Below are positions 27,120 through 36,046 of a DNA stretch of 64,000 bases, one piece after another. The stretch spans positions 179,573-243,572 of the forward strand of contig WYCU01000006.1 of NCBI GenBank assembly GCA_016617495.1, in the 5' to 3' direction. The notes below the pieces were generated by a model. That model had not been told where the DNA came from, did no database searches, and saw only the letters and a program-made list of their open reading frames with translations. The stretch is from Azonexaceae bacterium s22 (GTDB taxonomy: Bacteria; Pseudomonadota; Gammaproteobacteria; Burkholderiales; Rhodocyclaceae). How positions within the stretch are numbered: the first letter of the stretch is position 1; every line of letters begins with the position of its first letter. The position numbers and the translations under genes were made by a program.

Positions 27120-28606
27120 GCGTCGCGCTCCAGTGCAGCGGCGAGGATGCCCTTGAGCTGGTTGCGCAGCGACTGGATGTCCTGCTGCTGTGCCTGATAT
27201 TGCTGCAGGAGCTCTTCCGGGTCGTGGCTGATCTGCTCGCCGACGTGCGGGTTCTTGATGTCGAGGTTGTAGTTGCGGGCGGCAATGTCATCAAGGCTAA
27301 CTTTCCAGGCCTGCGGGGTTTCGACGCGGGCCGCGAAGCCGTCGGCTTCGTCGCCCCACCAGGCGCATTCGGTGGCGAACTCCTCGAACTGCATGGGGCG
27401 GGTCTTGTTGTAGCTGGTGACGCCCTCGGGGTAGGGGTGCTCGTAGAACCAGACTTCCTTGGTTGCCGGCCATTCGGCCTCAGGCTTCTTGGTGAAGAAA
27501 AGGATGTTGGTCTTGATGCCGGTGTAGGGGTTGAACACGCCATTGGGCAGGCGGACGATGGTGTGCAGATGGCATTGCTCCAGCAGCATCTGCTTGAGGC
27601 GGGTTTTCATGCCTTCGCCGAACAGGAAGCCGTCGGGCAGGACCACGGCGGCGCGGCCGTGGCTCTTGAGCAGGCGGATGACCAGCGCCATGAACAGGTC
27701 GGCGGTTTCGCGGGTGCGCAGGGTTGCGGGGAACTGGTTTTCGACGCCGTCCTCTTCCATGCCGCCAAAGGGCGGGTTGGTGATGATGACGTTGACGCGG
27801 TCAGCCTCGCCGTAGTCGGTGTAGGCGCGGCGGCTGAGCATGTTGTCGTGCTCGATCTGCGTCGGGGTGTCGATGCCGTGCAGGATCATGTTGGTGGTGC
27901 ACAGCATATGCGGCAGGGCTTTTTTCTCGACACCGTGGATGCTGGCGACGAGGACTGCCCTGTCGTCAGCGTTCTTCACATATTTCTCTTTGTGGTCGAT
28001 GGCACAGGCGAGAAAGCCGCCGGTGCCGCAGGCGGGGTCAAGCACGCTTTCGGCAAGCTTGGGATCAACCCGGTCGACAATGAATTTGGTGACGGCACGG
28101 GGGGTGTAGAACTCGCCGGCGTTGCCGGCACTTTGCAGGTCTTTGAGTATTTGCTCGTAGATGCTGCCGAAGGTGTGGCGGTCTTGCGTGTTGTTGAAAT
28201 TGATTTCGCAGATCTTGTTGATGACCTGCCGCATGAGGGTGCCGGACTTCATGTAGTTGTAGGCATCCTCGAAGACGTTGCGGATGACCTTGGCGCGTTC
28301 GCCGGTGGGGCCGCTGACGGCGAGCTTGTTCTTCAGCGTGGGAAAGAGCTGGAGGTTCACGAAGTCGCCGAGTTCTTCGCCGGTCATGCCTTCGGGGTCG
28401 GCCGCCCAGTTGCGCCAGCGCAGGTGCTCGGGCAGCGGGGATTTGTAGTGGTCTTCCAGCAATTCGATTTCGGCTTCGCGATCATCGTAAATTTTGAGGA
28501 AAAACATCCAGACGAGCTGGCTGATGCGCTGGGCGTCGCCGTCGACGCCGACATCCTTGCGCATGATGTCTTGAATGGATTTGATGATGCTGCTGACGTT
28601 GCTCAT
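27116..28606 (-). CDS. hsdM: Type I restriction-modification methyltransferase HsdM
   Basis: 496 residues from the ATG at 28606. The N-terminal HsdM domain (SIIKSIQDIMRKDVGVDGDAQ, SQLVWMFFLKIYDD) precedes the N6-adenine methyltransferase core with SAM motif DPACGTGGFLACA and catalytic motif NPPF (ITNPPFGG). It methylates adenine in the site chosen by HsdS and with HsdR forms the restriction complex. It lies 16 bases after the end of hsdR and overlaps the DUF1016 remnant by four bases. Confidence 0.96.
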   Translation of the reverse strand: MSNVSSIIKSIQDIMRKDVGVDGDAQRISQLVWMFFLKIYDDREAEIELLEDHYKSPLPEHLRWRNWAADPEGMTGEELGDFVNLQLFPTLKNKLAVSGPTGERAKVIRNVFEDAYNYMKSGTLMRQVINKICEINFNNTQDRHTFGSIYEQILKDLQSAGNAGEFYTPRAVTKFIVDRVDPKLAESVLDPACGTGGFLACAIDHKEKYVKNADDRAVLVASIHGVEKKALPHMLCTTNMILHGIDTPTQIEHDNMLSRRAYTDYGEADRVNVIITNPPFGGMEEDGVENQFPATLRTRETADLFMALVIRLLKSHGRAAVVLPDGFLFGEGMKTRLKQMLLEQCHLHTIVRLPNGVFNPYTGIKTNILFFTKKPEAEWPATKEVWFYEHPYPEGVTSYNKTRPMQFEEFATECAWWGDEADGFAARVETPQAWKVSLDDIAARNYNLDIKNPHVGEQISHDPEELLQQYQAQQQDIQSLRNQLKGILAAALERDA

Positions 28607-28622
28607 GGTGCTTTCTGACGAC

Positions 28623-30965
28623 TTAACTTGCTTGTTTGAAGAGTTCGGTTTCGAGGGCTTGCAAGGCGGCTTCGTAATTGGCCTTGCCACCAAAGACGCC
28701 GTTGATGATTTCCACCGGCGTGCCCAGCTGCTTGAAGGGATCAAGCTTGAGGACGTTGTTGTTCTCGATGCTGACAATGCCTTCGTCGGCGTATTTGTCG
28801 AGCAGGGCTTCCAGCACGGCGCGGGCCTTGTCGCCGTATTGGGTGAAGTAGTTGCGCTTCTTGACGTTGTTGGCGCGCTCGGCACGGGTGAGCGGCGGCT
28901 GGTCAAAGGCGATGTGGCAGATAAGGTCGAAATCGCCGTAGTCCTTGCCGACTTCCCTGGCGAGTTTGGGCAGCTCGATGCCGTATTCGGCGAGGGCCTC
29001 GATGATGGCGGCCTTCTTCTTGCTGCCGTTCCACTTTTGCAGGAAGTCGTCCAGTGAGCCGAATTCCTGGCGGATGTTCTTGCGGCTGTAGTCGCGGTAG
29101 CTTTCGGTGACCATCTTGCCGTCTTCGCCATAGACCTCGACGCGCTCGGCAACGATGCGAACCGTAACGCCGCCGACGTGGTACTTCTTGATGTGCTCGC
29201 CTTCTTCACCCCCCGCTTCGCCCTCTTCACCATCGCCTTCGGGATCAGGGGGAACGGGGTCATCGTCTGGTTCTGGCTCGTAGATGACGACCGGCTCACC
29301 ATCGAAATCCGGGTCCTTGAAGAGCTCGGTGGCCTTCTTGAAATCCATGATGGTGAAGAAGTATTTGTTCTGCGATTCTTCGATGCGTGTGCCACGGCCG
29401 ACGATCTGCTTGAAGGTGGTCATCGAGTTGATGGTCTTGTCGAGCACGATGAGCTTGCAGGTCTTGGCGTCCACGCCGGTGGTCAGCAGTTCCGAGGTGG
29501 TGGCGATGACGGGGTATCTGCTTTCCGGGTCAATGAAGTTGTCCAGCTCGGCCTTGCCCTCCACGCTGTCGCCGGTGATGCGCATCACGTACTTGCTATT
29601 GGCTTTCGCCAGAGGACCGGAAGCATTGACGATGGCCTTGCGCATGCGTTCGGCGTGGTCGATGTCTTCACAGAAGATGATGGTCTTCTGGAACGGGTCG
29701 GTGGCGTTGAGCAGCTTCATAACGCGCTCGGCGACGAGCTTGGTGCGCTGATTGAGCACCAGGATGCGGTCCATGTCGATCTGGTTGTATTCGCGCTGCT
29801 CGATCTCGTTGCCGAGATCGTCTTTCATGCCGGGCGGCGGCGTCCAGCCGTGAATGTCCTTGTCGATGTCGATCCGTACCACCTTGTAGGGGGCAAGGAA
29901 TCCGTCCTGAATGCCCTGTTTCAGCGAATAGGTGTAGATCGGCTCGCCAAAATAGGTGATGTTGGAGGCGTACTTGGTTTCCTTGGGCGTGGCGGTCATG
30001 CCCAGCTGGATGGCATCGTCAAAATATTCGAGGATTTCTTTCCAGGCGGAATCATCGTTGGCGCTGCCACGGTGACACTCGTCGATGACAATCAGATCAA
30101 AAAAATCGCGCTTGACCGACTTGAATATCTTGTCTTCCTCATCGGGGCCGGTGAGTGCCTGATACAGGCCCAGATAAACCTCATAGGAAGGGTCGATCTT
30201 GCGATTACGGATTTTGGTCATGACCGAGCCGAAGGGCTTGAAGTCGTTGACTAGTGTCTGATCCGCCAGAATGTTGCGGTCGACCAGGAAAAGAATGCGT
30301 TTTGCCTTCTTGGCCTTCCAGAGACGGTAGATGATCTGGAAGGTGGTGTAGGTCTTGCCGGTGCCGGTAGCCATGACCAGTAGCAGGCGTTTTTCGCCTT
30401 GGGCCACTTTTTCGATCACGCGGTTGATGGCTTCGGCCTGGTAGTAGCGGGGCTCCTTGTTGCTGCCGTCATCGTGATAGGGTTCGGTGACGAGGGATTC
30501 CTGATCGTCTGCAATGCCTCTGAAACGCTTGTAGCGCGCCCACAATTCCGCTGGCGAGGGAAACGCATCCAGCCCGAATTCGGTTTCAGTGTCTTCGCCT
30601 TCGGCCGCCGCCTTGTTATGGCTGGCAAATCCATCGCCATTGGAACTGAAGGCGCAGGGCACATCCAGGATGTCGGCATAGCCCAGGGCCTGCTGCAAGC
30701 CATGGCTGATGGTGTAGTTGTTTTCCTTGGCTTCGACCACCGCCACCGGCACGCCTTTTTCCTTCTGGAGCACGTAGTCGGCGAATTTCTTCTTTTTCTT
30801 GTTGCGCGAGGATAGATTGCCGCGAACGACGACCGGGCCTGGCGTCAAGGTTACTTCACGGCGAATCTGCGTCATCTCGTCCCAACCTGCCTGAACGATG
30901 GCAGGTGTGATGAACTTGGCCTTGATGTCAGACTCGCTGAGTTCCTTCTTCTCGTTGCTATCCAT
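28623..30965 (-). CDS. hsdR: Type I restriction endonuclease subunit HsdR (EcoEI type)
   Basis: 780 residues. The N-terminal nuclease has the D and ExK residues in KFADYVL and VAVVEAKE. The helicase motor has Walker A MATGTGKTYT, DECH box (VIDECHRGS), motif III-like GMTATPKE and motif VI region VGRGTRIEE. The C-terminal EcoEI_R_C region starts after an acidic linker rich in Asp, Glu, Gly and Pro (about 575-605). HsdR translocates DNA with ATP and cuts far from the site. First gene of the operon R-M-(remnant)-S. Confidence 0.96.
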   Translation of the reverse strand: MDSNEKKELSESDIKAKFITPAIVQAGWDEMTQIRREVTLTPGPVVVRGNLSSRNKKKKKFADYVLQKEKGVPVAVVEAKENNYTISHGLQQALGYADILDVPCAFSSNGDGFASHNKAAAEGEDTETEFGLDAFPSPAELWARYKRFRGIADDQESLVTEPYHDDGSNKEPRYYQAEAINRVIEKVAQGEKRLLLVMATGTGKTYTTFQIIYRLWKAKKAKRILFLVDRNILADQTLVNDFKPFGSVMTKIRNRKIDPSYEVYLGLYQALTGPDEEDKIFKSVKRDFFDLIVIDECHRGSANDDSAWKEILEYFDDAIQLGMTATPKETKYASNITYFGEPIYTYSLKQGIQDGFLAPYKVVRIDIDKDIHGWTPPPGMKDDLGNEIEQREYNQIDMDRILVLNQRTKLVAERVMKLLNATDPFQKTIIFCEDIDHAERMRKAIVNASGPLAKANSKYVMRITGDSVEGKAELDNFIDPESRYPVIATTSELLTTGVDAKTCKLIVLDKTINSMTTFKQIVGRGTRIEESQNKYFFTIMDFKKATELFKDPDFDGEPVVIYEPEPDDDPVPPDPEGDGEEGEAGGEEGEHIKKYHVGGVTVRIVAERVEVYGEDGKMVTESYRDYSRKNIRQEFGSLDDFLQKWNGSKKKAAIIEALAEYGIELPKLAREVGKDYGDFDLICHIAFDQPPLTRAERANNVKKRNYFTQYGDKARAVLEALLDKYADEGIVSIENNNVLKLDPFKQLGTPVEIINGVFGGKANYEAALQALETELFKQAS

Positions 30966-31065
30966 CAGGTAAATCCAAAGTTGAATGGAGCCTGGCTTGT
31001 TTGCGCCATCGCTGTGCTGATCGGCTTTGAAGTCTACCCGGTTTCTGTGCCGTCAGTTTAGCGGC

Positions 31066-31090
31066 CTATTTTGCCCATTCTGCAAAATAG
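31066..31090. promoter_or_regulatory. Perfect 9-bp inverted repeat upstream of hsdR
   Basis: CTATTTTGC (31066-31074) and GCAAAATAG (31082-31090) with a 7-base spacer, about 100 bases upstream of the hsdR start, in the 297-base gap between the divergent hsdR and FccB-like genes. It could be an operator or a stem-loop. No controller-type regulator gene adjoins. Nothing else in this gap is recognisable. Confidence 0.5.
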
Positions 31091-31262
31091 CTCGGTAAAT
31101 CGGCTAGGGCCGACAACCTGAAGTAACTCGTCAGGCAGATTTCGGAACAAAGCCCGCCACCACCCGATCTCTCCAAAAATCCCAATTTTTTAATCCATCC
31201 CATAGGCCCGTCTCCGCCGGCGGTATAGCCTGAGCGCATCGCCAATTTCCTGGAATCTGCCG

Positions 31263-32534
31263 GTGCCTTCCCGTTTCATGCCCAATCGCCGTCGTTTGCT
31301 GCTGGCTGCCGGTTTGGCGCCCTTCGCCGGGTTGGCGCGGGCTGGGGTGGGGCGGGTGGTGGTAGTTGGGGGCGGTTGGGGTGGCTTGGCGGTGGCGCGG
31401 CATTTGCGGCGCTTGGCGCCGGGGCTGGAGGTTGTGGTGATCGAGCGCAATCCGGCGTTTCAGTCTTTTGTCGGCAGCAACCGCTGGCTGGTTTCGGCGC
31501 CGGATGCGACGCGCGAGGCGGTGCCTTTGCGCGTGCTGGCTGAACGCTTCGGTTATCGCTTTGTTCAGGCGGAGGTGCGGCAGATCGACCGTGGCGCGGG
31601 GCGGGTGCAGACGGATGCGGGCGATTTTGCGTGGGATTGGCTGGTGCTTTCGCCGGGCATCGCCGAGGATTGGGCGGCCTGGGAGATTGGCGATGCGGCT
31701 GCGGTGGCCGCGGTGCGGCAGCGTTATGGCGGGGCGATGCAAAGCGCTGCCGATCTGCCGGGCTTGAAGCAGCGTTTGGCCGGTTTTCGCGGCGGCAATC
31801 TGTTGATGAGCATTCCGCCCGCGCCGTATCGCTGTCCGCCCGCGCCTTACGAGCGCGCCTTGTTTTTGGCGGGCTGGCTCAAACAGCAGCAGATTCCCGG
31901 CAAATTGATCGTGGCCGACCCCAATCCCTTGATGCCCGCCTATCGCCCGGCGCTGCTGGATCGCTTCAAGGATCAGGTGATCTACCTCGACCACGCGCGC
32001 ATTCGCGCCATCGACCCGGTGCGGCGCGTTGCCCAAACCGATGTGGATGACATCCCCTTTGACGAAGCCTTGTTGTCACCGCCGCAGCGGGCGGCCGATA
32101 TCCTGCACGCGGCCGGCTTGGTGCGTACCGATGCGGCAGGGCGTCCCGGCTTGTGGGCCGATCAGGGGGCGGGCGATTTCCGCAGCGCGCTCGACCGGCG
32201 GATTTTTCTCATTGGCGATGCCGCCGGGCCGGTGTCGCCGCAGTTCGGTTATTTCCCGAAAACCGGGCAAGTGGCGCATCGCATGGGGCTGGCCGTGGCG
32301 CAGCAAATCGCCGCAGAAGCAGGCGGGGCCGCCGCCACGCCGGTGTTGCCGGATAGCACTTGTCTGGTGACGACCGCGCTGGCGCCCGACGAAGGCATGC
32401 GGATCGAAACCACCTATCGCCGCCGTGGCGATGGCTTCCTGATCCAGAATGTGCGCCAGAGCCGCGTGGCGAATCCGTTGGAAGAAGAACGCGCCTGGGC
32501 GGCGGCGCTCTACGGCGATTTTCTCGGGGTTTGA
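31263..32534 (+). CDS. FccB-like FAD-dependent sulfide dehydrogenase flavoprotein
   Basis: About 423 residues from a GTG at 31263 (ATG at 31278 is an alternative). A Tat signal (PNRRRLLLAAGLAPFAGLARA) precedes the FAD-binding GRVVVVGGGWGGLAVARHL. The sequence YRCPPAPYERALF matches the redox-cysteine region of flavocytochrome c sulfide dehydrogenase, and a second cysteine in DSTCLVTTAL is in the position of the C-terminal partner. A second FAD contact is FLIGDAAGPVSPQFGYFPKTG. It probably oxidises sulfide or a persulfide in the periplasm. No cytochrome fccA adjoins, so the electron acceptor is not shown. Confidence 0.8.
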   Translation: MPSRFMPNRRRLLLAAGLAPFAGLARAGVGRVVVVGGGWGGLAVARHLRRLAPGLEVVVIERNPAFQSFVGSNRWLVSAPDATREAVPLRVLAERFGYRFVQAEVRQIDRGAGRVQTDAGDFAWDWLVLSPGIAEDWAAWEIGDAAAVAAVRQRYGGAMQSAADLPGLKQRLAGFRGGNLLMSIPPAPYRCPPAPYERALFLAGWLKQQQIPGKLIVADPNPLMPAYRPALLDRFKDQVIYLDHARIRAIDPVRRVAQTDVDDIPFDEALLSPPQRAADILHAAGLVRTDAAGRPGLWADQGAGDFRSALDRRIFLIGDAAGPVSPQFGYFPKTGQVAHRMGLAVAQQIAAEAGGAAATPVLPDSTCLVTTALAPDEGMRIETTYRRRGDGFLIQNVRQSRVANPLEEERAWAAALYGDFLGV

Positions 32535-32556
32535 GTTTGCCGCAGGGCCGCCCGGG

Positions 32557-33045
32557 TCAGTGCCGGGCCCAGATGGAGGTCGAACCGTCCGGGCGGATGA
32601 GCAGCGTTTCGTAGAACTCGCGGCGCACCCGCGGGCTGGCCGCGCTTTCCTTGTCCAGCACCGTGCAGGCGGTGTCGCAGGTCGGGCTGGAAAACTCCCG
32701 CCCCGGCGCGCCCAGCGGCAGCCCCGGCACCGCCAGCCCGCGTGCCTTGGGCTTTTCGGCGAGCAATTCGCGTATCTGGTCGGCGTGCACATGGCCTTCG
32801 ATGAGGTAGCCGGCCACCGTGGCGCTGGGCACGGCTTCCAGCCCCTTCGGCACCTTGAGGCGGCGTTTGACGGCGGCCATGTCCTCGGTTTGCGTGACCT
32901 CGACCCGGAACCCGGCCTGGCGCAGATGCTCGGCCCAGTCGATGCAGGCCAGGCACACCACGGGCATGTAGATCTGGATGGCCGGCGTTTCCGCCCGCGC
33001 GCCGGTGGCGAGCAGGGCGAGGAGGAGGGCCAGCGCCTTCAGCAT
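32557..33045 (-). CDS. DUF411 family periplasmic protein
   Basis: 162 residues from the ATG at 33045, which overlaps the ankyrin gene end by seven bases. Signal peptide (MLKALALLLALLATGARA), then the DUF411 pattern VCLACIDWAEHLRQAGFRVEV, GYLIEGHVHADQIRELL and GLAVPGLPLGAPG. DUF411 proteins are often near copper-resistance genes and have a CxxC-type site. The usual Ser-Cys-His-Thr segment before VAGYxxEGH is replaced by VPSAT here, so one conserved Cys and His are missing. An extra Cys pair occurs near the C-terminus (TCDTAC). Confidence 0.8.
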   Translation of the reverse strand: MLKALALLLALLATGARAETPAIQIYMPVVCLACIDWAEHLRQAGFRVEVTQTEDMAAVKRRLKVPKGLEAVPSATVAGYLIEGHVHADQIRELLAEKPKARGLAVPGLPLGAPGREFSSPTCDTACTVLDKESAASPRVRREFYETLLIRPDGSTSIWARH

Positions 33046-33533
33046 GGCTTGCCCGCCTTGCAGCCCTTGAGCAGCCATAGCGAGATGACGCCAGCGGTTT
33101 CGTCGGCCTTGACCTTGCGCGCCATGGCCGCCGCGTCGCGGCCGTTGTCGGTTTTGGCCAGCGGGTCGGCGCCGGCTTCGAGGAGGATGCGGGTGTGTTG
33201 GGCGCGGCTGGCGTAGGCGGCCATGTGTAGCGGCGTGGCGCCGTCGTTGTCGCGGGCATTGGGGTCGGCGCCCACGGCCAGCAGGGCGAGCATGGCGCTG
33301 GTGTCCGGATTCATCGCCGCGAGGTGCAGGGGCGTGGAACCCAGCGCGGTGCGTGCATCGCGCGCTTTGGCATCCTGCGCCAGCAACTGGCGCACGTCGT
33401 TGCCGTTGCCGGTACGCGCCGCGGCGTGAATCGCCTGTTCGCCGCCGCTCTGGGCGAACACCGGGCCGGTCAGCAGGGCAGCGAGCAGGGCAGCCAGCGA
33501 GGCGGCCACACGGGCGAAGGTCGAGCGGGTCAT
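33039..33533 (-). CDS. Periplasmic ankyrin-repeat protein
   Basis: 164 residues. Signal peptide ending near PVFAQS, then about three ankyrin repeats (GSTPLHLAAMNPDTSAMLALL, GATPLHMAAYASRAQHTRILL, and an N-terminal divergent repeat), and a tail with two cysteines (GCKAGKPC). Ankyrin repeats mediate protein contacts; periplasmic examples protect catalases or other partners. It forms a two-gene unit with the DUF411 gene. Confidence 0.85.
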   Translation of the reverse strand: MTRSTFARVAASLAALLAALLTGPVFAQSGGEQAIHAAARTGNGNDVRQLLAQDAKARDARTALGSTPLHLAAMNPDTSAMLALLAVGADPNARDNDGATPLHMAAYASRAQHTRILLEAGADPLAKTDNGRDAAAMARKVKADETAGVISLWLLKGCKAGKPC

Positions 33534-33654
33534 GGCAGGCTTTCCGGGAAACGGGCTTTCATTCTCGACCGCGCGGCGCGCAAAAACCTTGATTTCCCGC
33601 AGTTTCGATATTTCCTAATATGCTGATTTGGATGGGGAATTCGTCTGCCGGGCA

Positions 33655-33688
33655 ATTGTCGCGGTCGACCCTCAAAAAAGGCAAAATT
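33655..33688 (+). repeat. Dispersed 34-bp element, copy 10
   Basis: Closest to the consensus: ATTGTCGCGGTCGACC then CTCAAAAAAGGCAAAATT. It lies downstream of the minus-strand gene at 33723-34322, tail toward its stop. Confidence 0.9.
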
Positions 33689-33722
33689 CACCGCTGCACA
33701 GCTCCGACGGCTGGCTGTCCCA

Positions 33723-34322
33723 TCAAGGGCAGTTTGTTGCCACTACGGTAATCTCAAAGCCCGCGCCGGGGGCGGTTGTTGGGGGTGGGCGCAGGCAGTA
33801 CTCGGTGCCGGAGGGCGTAGTTACTTTGACTAGGCCGTCGATCATTTGCATGCTGCCCGGCACCTTTTTGTCTTTGTTGAGCGAGTGCTCTAGCGCCGGC
33901 AAGATGGCTCGCTCGCCCTTGGCGTCGGCTTTGAGCGTCGCGCCGGAGGGGCTGCCGGTGCGAGCGATTACACGCGCGGACTCGAGTATTTCCGCGGTTG
34001 AGAAACTGGCAGTCGGTGGTGTGGCAGAACTCGTTTCCGGACTGTGTGTGTCCGATTGCAAGCTTGGTGGACGCTTCGTCAATGCTGTAACGCTACGTTG
34101 CGGCGTGGTGCGGGTAAGTCCGCTAGGGGTCGATGTGAGCGATGAGTCCTTTTGGCTGGAGATTTGCTTCGGTAGCGGCAGGTTGAGGCGCGCCTGCAAC
34201 GGGGTTCGTGGCAACGGGGTGGGGGAGGGCAAACCAATATGCCGTATGGCGGCGAGGTGCAAAAGCAACGAGGCGATGAGAGTTAGCGCCAATCGACGCC
34301 GGGTTAGGGCTGACGCGTGCAT
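33723..34322 (-). CDS. Membrane-anchored Ser/Thr/Pro-rich protein, unknown
   Basis: 199 residues. An N-terminal hydrophobic anchor (about 9-26, RLALTLIASLLLHLAAI) is followed by about 90 residues rich in Ser, Thr and Pro with no defined fold, then a compact C-terminal part (ALEHSLNKDKKVPGSMQM, VTTPSGTEYCLRPPP). The architecture resembles TonB-like or envelope-spanning linkers, but no TonB box-binding domain is seen. Base composition is less GC-rich than neighbours. It is followed, same strand, after XRE and DUF2975 genes upstream. I do not recognise a family. Confidence 0.6.
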   Translation of the reverse strand: MHASALTRRRLALTLIASLLLHLAAIRHIGLPSPTPLPRTPLQARLNLPLPKQISSQKDSSLTSTPSGLTRTTPQRSVTALTKRPPSLQSDTHSPETSSATPPTASFSTAEILESARVIARTGSPSGATLKADAKGERAILPALEHSLNKDKKVPGSMQMIDGLVKVTTPSGTEYCLRPPPTTAPGAGFEITVVATNCP

Positions 34323-34334
34323 GTTGCGAGGGGC

Positions 34335-34565
34335 TTACTCCGGTGCCGGGTCTTGGGAAGACGCTGCAACGTAAGTCAGGAGATCGCCGGGCTGACACTC
34401 GAGGAACTCACAAATTTTTTCTAGGGTTTCGAAACGAACCCCTTTGACCTTGCCTTGCTTGAGCAGCGAGATATTGGCTTCTGTGATGCCGACGTATTCT
34501 GCCAAATCCTTCGACTTGGCTTTGCGACGGGCGAGCATCACGTCAATTTGAACCAGAATGGGCAT
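34335..34565 (-). CDS. XRE-family (Cro/CI-type) small DNA-binding protein
   Basis: 76 residues, nearly all helix-turn-helix: MLARRKAKSKDLAEYVGITEANISLLKQGKV is the DNA-binding helix pair and VRFETLEKICEFLECQPGDLL the conserved C-terminal helices. Such YozG-like regulators are regularly encoded next to DUF2975 membrane proteins, as here (15 bases separate them). The pair probably regulates itself; the signal is unknown. Confidence 0.9.
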   Translation of the reverse strand: MPILVQIDVMLARRKAKSKDLAEYVGITEANISLLKQGKVKGVRFETLEKICEFLECQPGDLLTYVAASSQDPAPE

Positions 34566-34580
34566 GAGCGTGGGTTCCGA

Positions 34581-35135
34581 TTAAATGAACGACGCGTTTT
34601 CTTCGACGAGATTCAGCCCTTCACTTATGACTGCCGCCATTACCCAGACCAGGGCGGAGAAAAATAGCAAAATGAGTTCATCGGTGCCAATGCCAATGGC
34701 TAGCATGCGATGCCCCGGCGCATTGTGTGCCGTAATGACCAGCGAAACGCCCATCTGACAAACGATGTTGGCGATCGCCGAGGCCACGGACCAGCCAGCA
34801 AATTGCCGCAGGAAACGAATCGAATCGGGTGTGAATACCCGTCCGGCGGCGAATAGCTGGAAGCACTTTCGTGCGTACCAGACTCCAATCAGTAACAGGG
34901 TCAGTGGGATGAGCATGAGTAGCGCACCGCCTGCACGCTGCCAGGGTTGCAGCGCTTCACCAATCTGATGTGGCGCGAGATTGACGCGTACAGCGAGTGT
35001 GCCGGGATCGACAACGGCCCAGTAAATCGCTTCAGCAAGTGGCATGAACACCATCAAAAATACGCAGCAAGCGGCCAGTATGCGGCTCAGTCGGCGCGTG
35101 CTGGAAGGTAATTGTGCAGAATGGATAGTCGGCAT
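34581..35135 (-). CDS. DUF2975 family membrane protein
   Basis: 184 residues from the ATG at 35135, preferred to the ATG at 35195 because the added residues are AT-rich and unconserved. Four membrane segments (about 15-35, 65-90, 110-135, 150-175) and the linker RKCFQLFAAGRVFTPDSIRFLRQFAG typical of DUF2975. Function unknown; it is co-transcribed with the XRE regulator, a widespread pairing. Upstream DNA (35150-35205) is strikingly AT-rich and probably contains the promoter. Confidence 0.85.
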   Translation of the reverse strand: MPTIHSAQLPSSTRRLSRILAACCVFLMVFMPLAEAIYWAVVDPGTLAVRVNLAPHQIGEALQPWQRAGGALLMLIPLTLLLIGVWYARKCFQLFAAGRVFTPDSIRFLRQFAGWSVASAIANIVCQMGVSLVITAHNAPGHRMLAIGIGTDELILLFFSALVWVMAAVISEGLNLVEENASFI

Positions 35136-35359
35136 GATGGTTTTAAAATCACTGTAAGGAAATAATAAATTATCGTTAAACAATAATTTTTGCAATTAGT
35201 TTTGATGGTTGAAGTGTTTGCTCCGGGTGCGAACCTTGTCGAAGTCCGGGGCTCTCGCTGCAATGCGCCAGCTTCGCGCAGCCTGTTTTTCCGGATAGCT
35301 GGAACGCAATTTCACTGTGCGGCACAGCGTGCATCGCGGTTGGGCGCAGTCTTTGTCCG

Positions 35360-35393
35360 ATTGTCGCGGTCGACGCTCAAAAAACGGCAAAAA
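35360..35393 (+). repeat. Dispersed 34-bp element, copy 11
   Basis: ATTGTCGCGGTCGAC then GCTCAAAAAACGGCAAAAA. It lies just downstream of the minus-strand Lrp-type gene, tail toward its stop; a weak stem (ACCGG and CCGGT) lies between gene and element. Confidence 0.88.
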
Positions 35394-35417
35394 CCGGGGG
35401 CGCCTCGTGTGGGCCGG

Positions 35418-35900
35418 TTAAGCGGCATCGCTGGCGTGCAGGTTCGGTAGCGCGGGGTTGCGTCGCGTTTCGTAGATGATCGAGGTTTCGATGCGCGTGA
35501 CGCCGGGGCGGCTGGTGAAGTGGTCGAGCGCGAGATCCTTGAGGTGGTGCATGTCGCGGGCCACCACGTGCACCACAAGGTCGTAACGGCCGGTGATGAG
35601 GTGGGCCGAGCGCACTTCGGGCACGTCCACGATGTCCTCCATGAAGCGATCCACGGTGGCGCGCTCATGCTTGGCCAGTTCGATCATCAACAACGCTTCC
35701 AGCCCGATGCCGAGCACGGCCGGGGCCACCTCGGCGTGGGCGCCGGTGAGCACGCCTTCCTGCCACAGGCGCTTGAGGCGGTCATGAACGCTGGAAGGGG
35801 CGAGGCCGATGCGCGCGGCGATCTGCTTGTTGGAGATGCGGGCATCGTTCTGCAGAAGTTGCAGGATGTCGGCGTCGATTCGGTCAGGCGTGAATTTCAT
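35418..35900 (-). CDS. Lrp/AsnC-family transcriptional regulator
   Basis: 160 residues from the ATG at 35900. N-terminal winged helix (DRIDADILQLLQNDARISNKQIA, GLAPSSVHDRLKRLWQEG) and C-terminal RAM ligand-binding domain (VRSAHLITGRYDLVVHVVARD). It is divergent from the methionine gamma-lyase gene, the same arrangement as mdeR and mdeA in Pseudomonas, so it probably activates that gene in response to methionine or a related amino acid. The shared 146-base intergenic region is AT-rich near 35955-36010. Confidence 0.9.
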   Translation of the reverse strand: MKFTPDRIDADILQLLQNDARISNKQIAARIGLAPSSVHDRLKRLWQEGVLTGAHAEVAPAVLGIGLEALLMIELAKHERATVDRFMEDIVDVPEVRSAHLITGRYDLVVHVVARDMHHLKDLALDHFTSRPGVTRIETSIIYETRRNPALPNLHASDAA

Positions 35901-36046
35901 GGGCGATTTCCGGAAACAATTCGGTGTACTCGGCAAGGCGGCGGTGGGAAAGTGTACCTAGTGATATTAGGCGTTGAATATTCCGGAATTTAATCAATTT
36001 TTCGGTCAATATTCGGCCGTGTTTCAACTTTTTCGTCGCTCACGCC

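Noticed and set aside
27050-28618. Plus-strand open frame opposite hsdM
   Set aside because: Antisense of hsdM; no recognisable domain.
34335-35135. XRE plus DUF2975 pair as a toxin-antitoxin system
   Set aside because: The membrane protein is a DUF2975 family member commonly paired with a YozG-like regulator; nothing in the sequence shows toxicity.
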